From positions 1-28,644 of the forward strand of contig CBDUIJ010000034.1 of NCBI GenBank assembly GCA_965367215.1: a DNA stretch of 28,644 nucleotides, read 5' to 3'. The notes beneath the pieces are model-generated. The model ran no database searches. It worked only from the letters and a program-made list of their open reading frames with translations, and was not told the DNA's origin. This document shows, one piece after another, positions 8,262-15,726 of this stretch (positions are counted from its first letter, which is position 1; each line of letters begins with the position of its first letter). The translations under genes were made by a program, and so were the position numbers. This stretch comes from Granulosicoccus sp965367215 (GTDB lineage: Bacteria; Pseudomonadota; Gammaproteobacteria; Granulosicoccales; Granulosicoccaceae).

Positions 8262-9084
8262 CTTCGCGTTTGCGGGCCAGCCATTCCTGCGGCGGTATGC
8301 CGAGGTGGCGGGTAAACACGCGTGTAAAGGCAGACTGACTGCCATAGCCCACCGCCTCGGCAATGCGTTCGATACGGCGTCCCTTGCGCAACATGGAGCA
8401 GGCTACCCCGATACGCCAGTGGGTCAGATAGTTCAGAGGGGTCATGCCTGTCTTGTCCTTGAAGCGTGAAGCGAAACGGGCGCGCGACAGAGCCGCCAGT
8501 TCAGCCAGCTCTTCCAGTGTCCAGGGGTAATCGGGCCTGTCGTGCATGGCCTTGATCGGCTTGTGCAGGCGCTCATCACTCAGGCCGGCCAGGATGCCGG
8601 CATTGAGACCGCCGGTGGATATGACATGCCGCAACAACAGAACCAGCAGGTATTCGGTCAGCCGGTCCATGGCCGCCTGTTGGCCGCTGTCCGGTTGTCC
8701 GGCTTCCTCGAACAGCATCTGCAGAGTGGAGGCCAGACGGGGCAAGGCTGCCATTTCGATATGCAGGGTAGGGGGCAGGGCCACGATCAGCGGGTTGTTG
8801 AGCTCGCTGCCCAGATCGATTGCCGCACAGACCAGGTCAGTGCCGCTGCCTTGCACCGGCTGCAGCCGATGATCCATGGGTCGCGCATTGAGGAGCAGGC
8901 AAGGCTGGTCGTAGGTGGTGGAGGTGCCTGACTTGGTAATCAATTGCACGGCACCGGCGCGCAACACATGCAGATGCCCATGGCCTTCGTTGGCGGCGAA
9001 GCTCGAGGTCTCGAGCAGGTTGCCGGTGAAGAACACTCTGGCGGTAGGCGTGAAGTGTGTGAACAGCGAAGACAGGTGATCCAT
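8248..9084 (-). CDS. AraC-family regulator with N-terminal cupin domain, RclR-like
   Basis: A 278-residue regulator. Residues about 1-130 form an AraC cupin-type sensor domain starting MDHLSSLF, much like E. coli RclR (MDALSRLL). Residues about 185-272 hold the two helix-turn-helix motifs (LEELAELAALSRARFASRF and RIAEAVGYGSQSAFTRVF). RclR senses hypochlorous acid through Cys21 and Cys89. By alignment from memory, this protein keeps a cysteine matching the second (Cys86 in DLVCAAIDL) but has glycine at position 21; Cys62 and Cys229 are also present. It is divergent from an RclC-like DUF417 gene, as expected for a regulator of that gene. A role in oxidant or reactive-chlorine response is plausible, but the substitution leaves the signal open. 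Its 3' end overlaps hutC by 14 bases. Confidence 0.85.
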   Translation of the reverse strand: MDHLSSLFTHFTPTARVFFTGNLLETSSFAANEGHGHLHVLRAGAVQLITKSGTSTTYDQPCLLLNARPMDHRLQPVQGSGTDLVCAAIDLGSELNNPLIVALPPTLHIEMAALPRLASTLQMLFEEAGQPDSGQQAAMDRLTEYLLVLLLRHVISTGGLNAGILAGLSDERLHKPIKAMHDRPDYPWTLEELAELAALSRARFASRFKDKTGMTPLNYLTHWRIGVACSMLRKGRRIERIAEAVGYGSQSAFTRVFTRHLGIPPQEWLARKREATDQ

Positions 9085-9188
9085 ACGATACTAACGGTCA
9101 ATAGCAGGGCACTATTGTATACCGATACAGGTAGATACTCATCCTGCTTTCACGCAATAACGCGTTAACCGACAGGATCAATCAACTC

Positions 9189-9704
9189 ATGACCACACAA
9201 ACAACCACTGTAGACGCTCGTCATTCAGCCAATCAGGCTACTGCTACCAACACCGCCGGCCTGGGTGCCACCCTTGTTCGAGCCGGTGAAGTGGCCACTC
9301 GCTACTCGGTGGTGCTGGTGCTGCTCTGGATAGGTGCCATGAAATTCACCGCCTACGAAGCCACTGCCATCGAAGGTCTGGTTGCCTCCAGTCCGCTGGT
9401 GTCCTGGTTGTATGGCATCTTCAGTGTCCAGGCAACGTCCAACCTGATTGGCACCGTCGAGATACTCACGGCCATTGCACTGATAGTGGGCAGTCGTCAG
9501 CGTCATATCGCCATACTCGGTTCACTGGCCGCCATCGGTACTTTTCTGGTGACTCTGAGCTTTCTGTTCACCGCTCCCGGTTGGGAGGCGAGCCTGGGTG
9601 GTTTTCCGGCGCTGTCCGTTGTACCCGGCCAGTTCCTGCTGAAGGATGTGGTATTGCTGGCAGTCTCCGTATCGCTGCTGGGCAAGGCCTTGCAACAGGA
9701 TTGA
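9189..9704 (+). CDS. DUF417 family inner-membrane protein, RclC-like
   Basis: A 171-residue membrane protein of the DUF417 (YkgB/RclC) family. After a hydrophilic N-terminal tail of about 30 residues there are four likely membrane helices: around residues 38-55 (the VVLVLLWIGAMKF segment), 70-85, 93-118 and 140-165. The WIGAMKFTAYEA motif and the FLFTAPGW segment are typical of the family. E. coli RclC is needed for resistance to reactive chlorine species, though its biochemical role is unknown. The start has AGGA about a dozen bases upstream. It is divergent from the RclR-like regulator, and the 104-base gap between them contains several GATAC-type repeats that might be regulator contacts, although none is convincing. 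Confidence 0.85.
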   Translation: MTTQTTTVDARHSANQATATNTAGLGATLVRAGEVATRYSVVLVLLWIGAMKFTAYEATAIEGLVASSPLVSWLYGIFSVQATSNLIGTVEILTAIALIVGSRQRHIAILGSLAAIGTFLVTLSFLFTAPGWEASLGGFPALSVVPGQFLLKDVVLLAVSVSLLGKALQQD

Positions 9705-9736
9705 ACCCTCGTATTTACCGGTTTTAACAGGCGATA

Positions 9737-9764
9737 AAGGGTCTGACGCTTTTGGCAGACCCTT
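9737..9764. terminator. hairpin after the DUF417 gene
   Basis: AAGGGTCTG (9737-9745) pairs perfectly with CAGACCCTT (9756-9764) around a 10-base loop. It lies 33 bases after the DUF417 stop and before the TRAP operator, so it is placed to end that transcript. No T-run follows it. Confidence 0.65.
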
Positions 9765-9799
9765 GTCGAAAGCTCTGCCTTGTGCAGAATTTCACCGTG

Positions 9800-9815
9800 A
9801 TATGTCCATACATAT
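9800..9815. promoter_or_regulatory. third HutC-type operator, upstream of the first TRAP operon
   Basis: ATATGT-CCAT-ACATAT reproduces the inner 16 bases of the hutH-hutF operator exactly, including the CCAT spacer. It lies 41 bases before the TRAP binding-protein start and is followed by a TATATAAA-like AT-rich stretch that may hold the -10 box. This puts the transporter in the HutC regulon by sequence; the binding is inferred. Confidence 0.8.
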
Positions 9816-9856
9816 GTGGTATATAAAAGGTGGATTCAGCAAGGTTCAGGAGCATC

Positions 9857-10951
9857 ATGAAAAGACGGCAATTCGTAAAGGCAAGTCTGATGGGCGCTGC
9901 GGCGACATCGACGGTGGGCATCACGGCACCGGTCATTGCACAGGATGTACGCAAGTGGAAACTGGTCACGGCGTGGCCCAAGAATCTGCCCGGGCCGGGT
10001 GTCGCAGCGCAGATGCTGGCTGATCGCATCACGGCATTATCCGGTGGGCGTATCGAAGTCAAACTGTACGCCGCCGGCGAACTGGTTCCCGGACACGGCG
10101 TTTTCGATGCCGTATCCGAAGGGACTGCCGAGCTCTACCACGCCGTACCCGCCTATTGGGGTTCCAAGTCCAAGGGCATTCTGCTGTTCGGCTCCCAACC
10201 CTTCGGTCTGCGTGCCGATGAGCAGTTCGGTTGGCTGGCCCATGGTGGTGGTCAGGAGCTGTATGACGAGATGTATGGCCGCTTTGATATCAAGCCGTTC
10301 CTGTGTGGCAATTCAGGGCCACAGTGGGCTGGCTGGTTTCGCGAGGAAATAAATTCGGCTGAAGATCTGAAAGGCCTGAAATACCGCACTACCGGGCTTG
10401 CCTCCGAGATGGCTACCAAGCTGGGCATGGCCGCACAGGCCATGGGTGGCGGCGACATGTTCCAGGCCCTGCAGACCGGCGCGCTGGATGCCGGTGAATT
10501 CATCGGTCCCTGGACCGATTCGGCTCTGGGCTTCTATCAGGTTGCGAAGAACTACTACTGGCCCGGCGTCGGCGAACCTGCCTCGGCCGAAGAATGCGGT
10601 GTCAATGCCAAGGTATACAACGAGTTGCCGGATGATCTGAAACAGGTCGTCGATTTTGCCTGCCAGAGTCTGTACAACCCGGTATGGACTGAATACACGA
10701 CCAAGCATGCCCAGTCACTGCAAACCATGGTGGCCGAGCACGGCGTCAAGGTACGTCGCCTGCCCGATGACGTCATTACCGCCATGGGAGCGGCAGCCGC
10801 TGAAGTCATTGACGAGCTGCGTCAGGACGATGATGAACTGGTCAAGCGTATCACTGAAAGCTATCTTGCCTATCGTGATCTGGTCGGTGGCTACATGACC
10901 TACGCCGACAACGGGCAGATGAATGCCCGTGCTGCCATCATGGGTTACTGA
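9857..10951 (+). CDS. TRAP transporter substrate-binding protein, TakP-like, probable hut regulon member
   Basis: A 364-residue periplasmic binding protein of the DctP superfamily. The N-terminus MKRRQFVKASLMGAAATS carries a twin-arginine signal, and cleavage probably follows the VIAQ segment near residue 29, so the protein is likely exported folded. Its sequence runs closely with Rhodobacter TakP (2-oxoacid binding, dimeric, Na+-assisted): AAGELVPG at 72-79, HGGGQELYDE, Asn152/Gln156 in GNSGPQWAGWFR, Arg177 in GLKYR for the substrate carboxylate, and Glu214 in DAGEFIGP where TakP has DATEWVGP. The ATG at 9857 is preferred over 9830 because the Tat signal begins there. The substrate is not known; the HutC-type operator upstream suggests histidine, urocanate or another imidazole acid. 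Confidence 0.9.
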   Translation: MKRRQFVKASLMGAAATSTVGITAPVIAQDVRKWKLVTAWPKNLPGPGVAAQMLADRITALSGGRIEVKLYAAGELVPGHGVFDAVSEGTAELYHAVPAYWGSKSKGILLFGSQPFGLRADEQFGWLAHGGGQELYDEMYGRFDIKPFLCGNSGPQWAGWFREEINSAEDLKGLKYRTTGLASEMATKLGMAAQAMGGGDMFQALQTGALDAGEFIGPWTDSALGFYQVAKNYYWPGVGEPASAEECGVNAKVYNELPDDLKQVVDFACQSLYNPVWTEYTTKHAQSLQTMVAEHGVKVRRLPDDVITAMGAAAAEVIDELRQDDDELVKRITESYLAYRDLVGGYMTYADNGQMNARAAIMGY

Positions 10952-11004
10952 GTATTGCCTTGTTTTCCGATCGACCCACCAGAGTAGTCATTTTGCAGTA
11001 AACG

Positions 11005-11042
11005 CCGGCAGGCGGGTGCCAGTCACCGCTCCGCTCTGCCGG
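11005..11042 (+). other. stem-loop between the TRAP binding-protein and permease genes
   Basis: CCGGCAG (11005-11011) pairs with CTGCCGG (11036-11042), with a further GCGG/CCGC pairing inside. It lies in the 133-base gap after the binding-protein gene. Such hairpins commonly stabilise or attenuate the message so that binding protein exceeds permease; that role is inferred here. Confidence 0.55.
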
Positions 11043-11084
11043 TTCCCACCCACCGATTTCAGGTTCTATCCGGGTACACGCTCG

Positions 11085-11585
11085 ATGCAGCAGATAGCCG
11101 ACTTTCTCGATGCCATCAACAAGGGCGTGGCCAGTGTCGTTCGATGGCTGGTTCTGCTCATGGTGCTGGCGCAATTCGCCATCGTGGTCGGTCGCTATGT
11201 CTTTGGCGTCAACAGCATCGCGGCGCAGGAGAGCGTGCTGTACATGCATGCCACGTTGTTCATGCTGGCAGCCGGGTATACCTTGCTGGTGGACAAGCAC
11301 GTTCGAGTGGATGTGTTCTACGCCAAGCTGGGCCCACAGGCACGTCGCCGCATCGACATCTTCGGGCATGTCGTTTTTCTCATACCCACCATGCTTGCAT
11401 TGATCTACTGGTCATGGCCATCAGTGGTCAATGCCTGGAAGATTCTGGAAGGCCCCATTTCGGTGGGAGGCATCAAGGCAGTCTTTCTGATGAAGTCGCT
11501 CATACCGGCCTTCTGCATACTGGTTCTGCTGCAGTCTGTGGCCTTGCTTGTACGATTGTTCTCGGGCGCGAACAACGATGATTGA
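11085..11585 (+). CDS. TRAP transporter small permease (DctQ family)
   Basis: A 166-residue integral membrane protein with the four helices typical of DctQ: about residues 18-38, 50-70, 92-112 and 130-155. The family pattern is visible as VVGRYVFGVNSIAAQE near 36 and the LVDKHVRVDVFY segment near 70. It pairs with the large permease to form the membrane part of the sodium-driven TRAP transporter. The open frame extends back to 10923, inside the binding-protein gene, but the upstream part is not membrane-like and is not family sequence; MQQIADFLD at 11085 is the natural start. The gene overlaps the large-permease start by 8 bases (ATGATTGA), implying coupled translation. Confidence 0.9.
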   Translation: MQQIADFLDAINKGVASVVRWLVLLMVLAQFAIVVGRYVFGVNSIAAQESVLYMHATLFMLAAGYTLLVDKHVRVDVFYAKLGPQARRRIDIFGHVVFLIPTMLALIYWSWPSVVNAWKILEGPISVGGIKAVFLMKSLIPAFCILVLLQSVALLVRLFSGANNDD

Positions 11586-13128
11586 GTACCTTGATGTCCT
11601 GATGTTCGCAGCCCTGATGGGTGCGATTCTGCTGGGTTTTCCGGTGGCCTTCAGTATCGGTGGGGTGGCCATCGTATTTGCCTATCTGGGCTGGGCGCTG
11701 GACGTCATGGATATCTCCCTGCTGGGAGCTACCAGTCAGCGCATCTTCGGCCTGCTGAGCAATTCGGTACTCATTGCCATTCCCTTGTTCGTGTTGATGG
11801 GAGCGGTGCTGGAGAAGAGCCGGATAGCCGAAGAACTGCTCGATACCATGGGCCGCCTGTTCGGGCAGCTACGCGGTGGTCTGGGCATTTCGGTTGTTCT
11901 TGTCGGGACCTTGCTGGCAGCTTCAACCGGTATTGTCGGTGCGACGGTCGTTGCCATGGGAATGATTGCACTGCCCACCATGCTGCGCGCCGGCTACAAC
12001 CCGCGTGTGGCATCCGGTATCGTCTGCACCGCGGGTACGCTGGGGCAGATCATCCCGCCGTCCACCTTGTTGATCATACTGGCGGATGTCATGTCCAATG
12101 CCTATCAGCAGGCGCAGTATGAACAGGGAAAGTTTTCGGTAGAAGCCCTGTCGGTCGGACAGTTCTTTGCCGCCGCCATCGTGCCCGGACTGATTCTGGT
12201 GGTGCTGTATCTGTTGTACATTCTGCTGCGTGGCATGCTCCGTCCGGAAGACATGCCACCGGCGCCAGCGGATCTTGCCAGACCTTCGCGGCGTGAAGTG
12301 CTGGGGGCCATCGTGCCACCGGTATTGCTGATCGTGACGGTGCTGGGCGCTATCCTGGGCGGGGTGGCCACACCGACCGAAGCGGCGTCCGTCGGTGCGG
12401 TCGGCGCCTTGCTGATGGCCGGTTTGCGGGTAGGGCAGTACAAGGGGCTGATTCTGACCGGCGCTGCTGCACTGATCGTGCTCGGTGTCATGGCTGGCAT
12501 TTTCCCCGTGCGTCTGCAGCGTAATGATCTGGATACGCTGGCACTCTCGGCTGGTGGTATCTATATCGGGCTGACCCTGGTTGCGGCTCTGGCCATGCTG
12601 GCGGCACTGCGCAGCACCTTTCGGCAACGCATCATCCATGAGGCTGTCAGTTCGACCATGACCATGACGGCGATGATTTTCGCGACCATACTGGCGGCCG
12701 GTATATTCTCGCTGGTGTTTGTCGGTCTGGGAGGGGAGGAACGTGTGGCCGCTATTCTCGCCGATATGCCGGGAGGAGCGACCGGCGCCTTGCTGTTCTG
12801 TCTGGCTTTCGTATTCGTACTGGGCTTCTTCCTCGACTTCGTCGAGATATCCGTCATCGTGCTGCCACTGATCGTGCCGCCGCTGATCCTGATGGGGCAT
12901 GACCCGGTGTGGCTGGGTATTCTGCTGGCCATCAATCTGCAAACCAGCTTTCTGACACCCCCCTTCGGTTTTTCACTGTTCTATCTACGCGGTGCTGCCC
13001 CCAAGGAGGTCACTACCGGCCAGATCTATGCCGGTGTGGTGCCTTTCATCGGTCTGCAGCTCATCGGTATTCTGATTGTCTGGCTGGTGCCGGGTGTCTC
13101 TACCTGGTTGCCTGACCTCCTTTTCTAG
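11578..13128 (+). CDS. TRAP transporter large permease (DctM family), long form
   Basis: A 516-residue, very hydrophobic permease that carries the transport path of the TRAP system. Signatures include LLGFPVAFSIGG near 18, LFVLMGAVLEKS near 70, the GTLGQIIPPSTLLIILAD segment at 153-170 and GGVATPTEAASVGAVGALLM at 261-280. It is about 80 residues longer than the second DctM in this window. Most of the extra length is one block at about residues 288-350, with two more predicted helices, inserted between the PTEAA helix and the MTMTAMIFATILAAGIFS helix. Long large subunits of this kind are known in TRAP subfamilies that go with TakP-like binding proteins. Its start overlaps dctQ, and its stop codon lies at the base of a strong hairpin. 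Confidence 0.93.
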   Translation: MIEYLDVLMFAALMGAILLGFPVAFSIGGVAIVFAYLGWALDVMDISLLGATSQRIFGLLSNSVLIAIPLFVLMGAVLEKSRIAEELLDTMGRLFGQLRGGLGISVVLVGTLLAASTGIVGATVVAMGMIALPTMLRAGYNPRVASGIVCTAGTLGQIIPPSTLLIILADVMSNAYQQAQYEQGKFSVEALSVGQFFAAAIVPGLILVVLYLLYILLRGMLRPEDMPPAPADLARPSRREVLGAIVPPVLLIVTVLGAILGGVATPTEAASVGAVGALLMAGLRVGQYKGLILTGAAALIVLGVMAGIFPVRLQRNDLDTLALSAGGIYIGLTLVAALAMLAALRSTFRQRIIHEAVSSTMTMTAMIFATILAAGIFSLVFVGLGGEERVAAILADMPGGATGALLFCLAFVFVLGFFLDFVEISVIVLPLIVPPLILMGHDPVWLGILLAINLQTSFLTPPFGFSLFYLRGAAPKEVTTGQIYAGVVPFIGLQLIGILIVWLVPGVSTWLPDLLF

Positions 13129-13155
13129 TCCGGACCATTCAGGAATGGTCCGGAC
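13128..13155. terminator. hairpin directly at the end of the first TRAP operon
   Basis: GTCCGGACCAT (13128-13138) and ATGGTCCGGAC (13145-13155) form an 11-bp perfect stem with a 6-base loop. The first stem base is the G of the permease TAG stop. There is no T-run on either side. Confidence 0.75.
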
Positions 13156-13171
13156 CAGCCTGATACTGCTG

Positions 13172-13199
13172 TGCCGGCGCTGACGCTCAGCTGCCGGCA
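13172..13199. terminator. second hairpin between the convergent TRAP and LLM genes
   Basis: TGCCGGC-GCTGA pairs with TCAGC-(T)-GCCGGCA, a 12-bp stem with one bulged base and a 3-base loop. It ends 8 bases before the stop of the convergent luciferase-like gene, so it probably serves that transcript or both. No T-run is seen. Confidence 0.65.
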
Positions 13200-13207
13200 T
13201 CGTCGCA

Positions 13208-14191
13208 TCAGATATCGATTCCCGCCAGCAGCTCGAGTGAGCGCATGCGTGCCGTGCGATCGAATATCGGCATGCTGATCATCAGTTCATCGGCCTGAGT
13301 GCGTTGCTTGAACTGCTCAAGCCCCGCTTTCACGGTCTCGGGTGAGCCGACGAAGGCACAGGAGAGCATGTGGCTGACTTGCGCCTTTTCCGCAGCATTC
13401 CAGTACGATTCGATATCGTCAATCGGTGCCGGCATGAGCCCACGGCGTCCACGCATCATGCCGATGAACATCTGCTGCAGTGTCGTGTACAGATAACGAG
13501 CCTCTTCATCGGTATCCGCCACAATCACATTGATGCAGGGAACGGCGTGCGGGGCTTGCAGTTGCTCGGAAGGCTGAAATCGCTCGCGGTACGCCGCCAG
13601 TGCACTGTCCAGAGCATCCGGTGCAAAGTGCGAGGCAAAGGCATAGGGCAGTCCGAGCTGGGCACCCAGCTGGGCGCCGAACAGGCTGGAACCGAGCATC
13701 CACATGGGCACTTTCAGTCCGGCTCCGGGCACGGCACGAATGGGTTGATTGGGCGTTGCGTCATCCAGCAGTCGTTGCAACTCCTGCACATCCTGAGGAA
13801 AGCGTTCGGCTGCGGCATGCAGGTCTCGTCGCATGGCTTGTGCGGTCAGCTGATCGGTTCCGGGCGCACGTCCCAGGCCCAGGTCGATGCGTCCCGGGTA
13901 CAACGATTCCAGTGTGCCGAACTGTTCGGCTATCTGCAACGGGGAATGGTTGGGCAGCATGATGCCACCGGAGCCAACACGAATGGTTGACGTACCACCC
14001 GCCAGATAGCCGATGACAACCGAGGTGGCTGCGCTCGAGATGCCCACCATATTGTGGTGCTCAGCCACCCAGAAGCGCTTGTAGCCGAGCTTCTCGGCGT
14101 GACGCGCAAAGGCGAGTGCCTCCGGCAGGGCGTCGGCTGGCGTATTGCCTTCTCGTACATGAACCAGGTCGAGTACGGATAGTGTGGTCAT
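13208..14191 (-). CDS. LLM class flavin-dependent oxidoreductase
   Basis: A 327-residue bacterial-luciferase-like monooxygenase with the (beta/alpha)8 fold expected to use FMNH2 supplied by a separate reductase. Family features are the N-terminal LSVLDLVHV strand, KRFWVAEHHNM near 40, GYLAGGTSTIRVGSGGIMLP near 61, PLQIAEQFGTLESLYPGRIDLGLGRAPG near 85 and the C-terminal FVGSPETVKAGLEQF segment. These suit the single-subunit, MsnO8-type group often annotated only as LLM oxidoreductase. The start is supported by AGGAGA a few bases upstream. The gene stands alone, with its promoter region shared with the divergent sulfite-oxidase gene, and ends at a hairpin. The substrate is unknown. Confidence 0.92.
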   Translation of the reverse strand: MTTLSVLDLVHVREGNTPADALPEALAFARHAEKLGYKRFWVAEHHNMVGISSAATSVVIGYLAGGTSTIRVGSGGIMLPNHSPLQIAEQFGTLESLYPGRIDLGLGRAPGTDQLTAQAMRRDLHAAAERFPQDVQELQRLLDDATPNQPIRAVPGAGLKVPMWMLGSSLFGAQLGAQLGLPYAFASHFAPDALDSALAAYRERFQPSEQLQAPHAVPCINVIVADTDEEARYLYTTLQQMFIGMMRGRRGLMPAPIDDIESYWNAAEKAQVSHMLSCAFVGSPETVKAGLEQFKQRTQADELMISMPIFDRTARMRSLELLAGIDI

Positions 14192-14398
14192 CTAGGTCTC
14201 CTGCGACAGCGCCAAACAGGCGTTGGGCAATATTGTCTGTGATCGAAAGAACCGGAATATGGGGAGTCTCGGCGAATTACCAATGACAGCGCACAAATCG
14301 CGTGCTTCCCGCACTGGCCCAGTGCATACTCCTCATCTGGACGACGCAAAAAAGTATTGTTGCTTTGATAATGAGTACACGTTCATGAGGTAAATACT

Positions 14399-15712
14399 AT
14401 GGTAAAGCGACGCAAGCTCGGATTGTTTGAACTGTATGCAAAAGATGCCGACGCCGCTGACCGGCAGGTCTTCGGGCGTGTCAGCCATCCTGATCGGCGT
14501 GGTTTCCTGAAGGGCGCCGGACTGACAGCCATGGCGACAGCGCTGGGTGGATTCATTCCATTCCATCGCTATATGCCCGCAGGACTGATCCCTGCCGCCA
14601 TCGCCGATGGCACTGTGGACTTCGATATCGAGGGCAAGGATGGACTGGTCGTTCTGAACGACCGCCCGGTCAATGCCGAGACTCCGGCGCACTTGCTGGA
14701 TGCCGACATCACACCCATCAAGCGTCATTTCGTACGTAACAACGGTGTGCCACCCAAAGACGTCAATGTCGCCGAATGGACACTGAGCATCACCGGTGAA
14801 GTGGACAACCCACTGACCTTTACCATCGAAGAGCTGAAATCGCAGTTCGAAGTGGTTGAGCTCGCCTTGCAGATCGAATGTGGCGGCAATGGCCGCGCCG
14901 GCTTCAACCCACCGGCCAAGGGCAACCAGTGGACTACCGGTGCCATCGGTAATTCGAAATGGACCGGCGTGCGTTTGAAGGATGTGCTGGAAAAGGCGGG
15001 TGTTAAATCAACAGCTGTCTATACCGGTCATCTGGGCGCCGATACACATCTGTCCGGTGATCCGGAGAAAGCGCCGCTGTCACGCGGTGTGACCATTGAA
15101 AAGGCACTCGATCCGCACAACCTCATCGCCTTTCAACAGAATGGGGAAGATATCCACCCGATGAACGGTGCGCCACTGCGTCTGGTGATGCCCGGTTGGC
15201 CGGGTTCCTGTTCGCAGAAATGGCTGACCGGGATCGTGCTGGCTGACAAGAAGTGGAACGGTACGAAGATGGCGCCGCCATCCTATTCGGTTCCGTCTTT
15301 TCCGGTGCAGCCCGGTGCCAAGGTGGATGACAGCGATTTCGAGACCTTTCATTCCATGCCGGTCAAATCCTTGATCACCAGCCCACGCTCGGGTGAAACG
15401 CTGGCGGCTGGGCAGAGCTCATTACGCTTGCGTGGTCATGCCTGGGCCGGTGATGACACCGTAACCCGTGTCGAGCTTTCCAATGACTTCGGTAATTCCT
15501 GGACGGAAGCTACTCTGGCGCCTTTGATGAACCCGTATTCCTGGGCGACCTGGGAAGGCGAGGTGAAATTTCCGATTCACGGCTACTACGAGATCTGGGC
15601 GAGGGCTACCGATGACAAGGGCAATGTACAACCGTTCAGTGTCGGCTGGAACCCCAAGGGCTATCTGAACAATGCCATGCACCGCATTGCGGTCATGGTT
15701 CCCCAGGCCTGA
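14399..15712 (+). CDS. sulfite dehydrogenase-like molybdenum enzyme (SorA/SoxC type)
   Basis: A 437-residue sulfite-oxidase-family protein. The molybdenum-ligating cysteine is Cys161 in QIECGGNGRAGF; the C-terminal 110 residues form the Mo-co dimerisation domain (RVELSNDFGNSW, YEIWARATDDKGN, QPFSVGWNPKGY). A twin-arginine motif, DRRGFLKGAGL, starts at residue 32, so about 30 hydrophilic residues precede it, an extended Tat signal also seen in SoxC-type proteins. It probably oxidises sulfite or another sulfur compound in the periplasm and passes electrons to the cytochrome c encoded next, whose start is coupled to this stop. No soxXYZAB genes are nearby, which favours a stand-alone SorAB-like role over thiosulfate oxidation. 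TGAGGT lies about ten bases before the start. Confidence 0.9.
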   Translation: MVKRRKLGLFELYAKDADAADRQVFGRVSHPDRRGFLKGAGLTAMATALGGFIPFHRYMPAGLIPAAIADGTVDFDIEGKDGLVVLNDRPVNAETPAHLLDADITPIKRHFVRNNGVPPKDVNVAEWTLSITGEVDNPLTFTIEELKSQFEVVELALQIECGGNGRAGFNPPAKGNQWTTGAIGNSKWTGVRLKDVLEKAGVKSTAVYTGHLGADTHLSGDPEKAPLSRGVTIEKALDPHNLIAFQQNGEDIHPMNGAPLRLVMPGWPGSCSQKWLTGIVLADKKWNGTKMAPPSYSVPSFPVQPGAKVDDSDFETFHSMPVKSLITSPRSGETLAAGQSSLRLRGHAWAGDDTVTRVELSNDFGNSWTEATLAPLMNPYSWATWEGEVKFPIHGYYEIWARATDDKGNVQPFSVGWNPKGYLNNAMHRIAVMVPQA

Positions 15713-15726
15713 TGGGGGAGCTGACG

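Noticed and set aside
9085..9188. GATAC-like repeats between the AraC and DUF417 genes
   Set aside because: The repeats are short and irregularly spaced; not enough to call an AraC operator.
11923..12942. 339-codon open frame on the minus strand
   Set aside because: It is antisense to the TRAP large permease and gives a Gln/His/Arg-rich, low-complexity translation typical of a shadow of membrane-protein codons.
15712..15726. ATG at 15712 as the cytochrome c start
   Set aside because: The GGGGGAG that would serve as ribosome binding site lies inside this region and suits the ATG at 15727.
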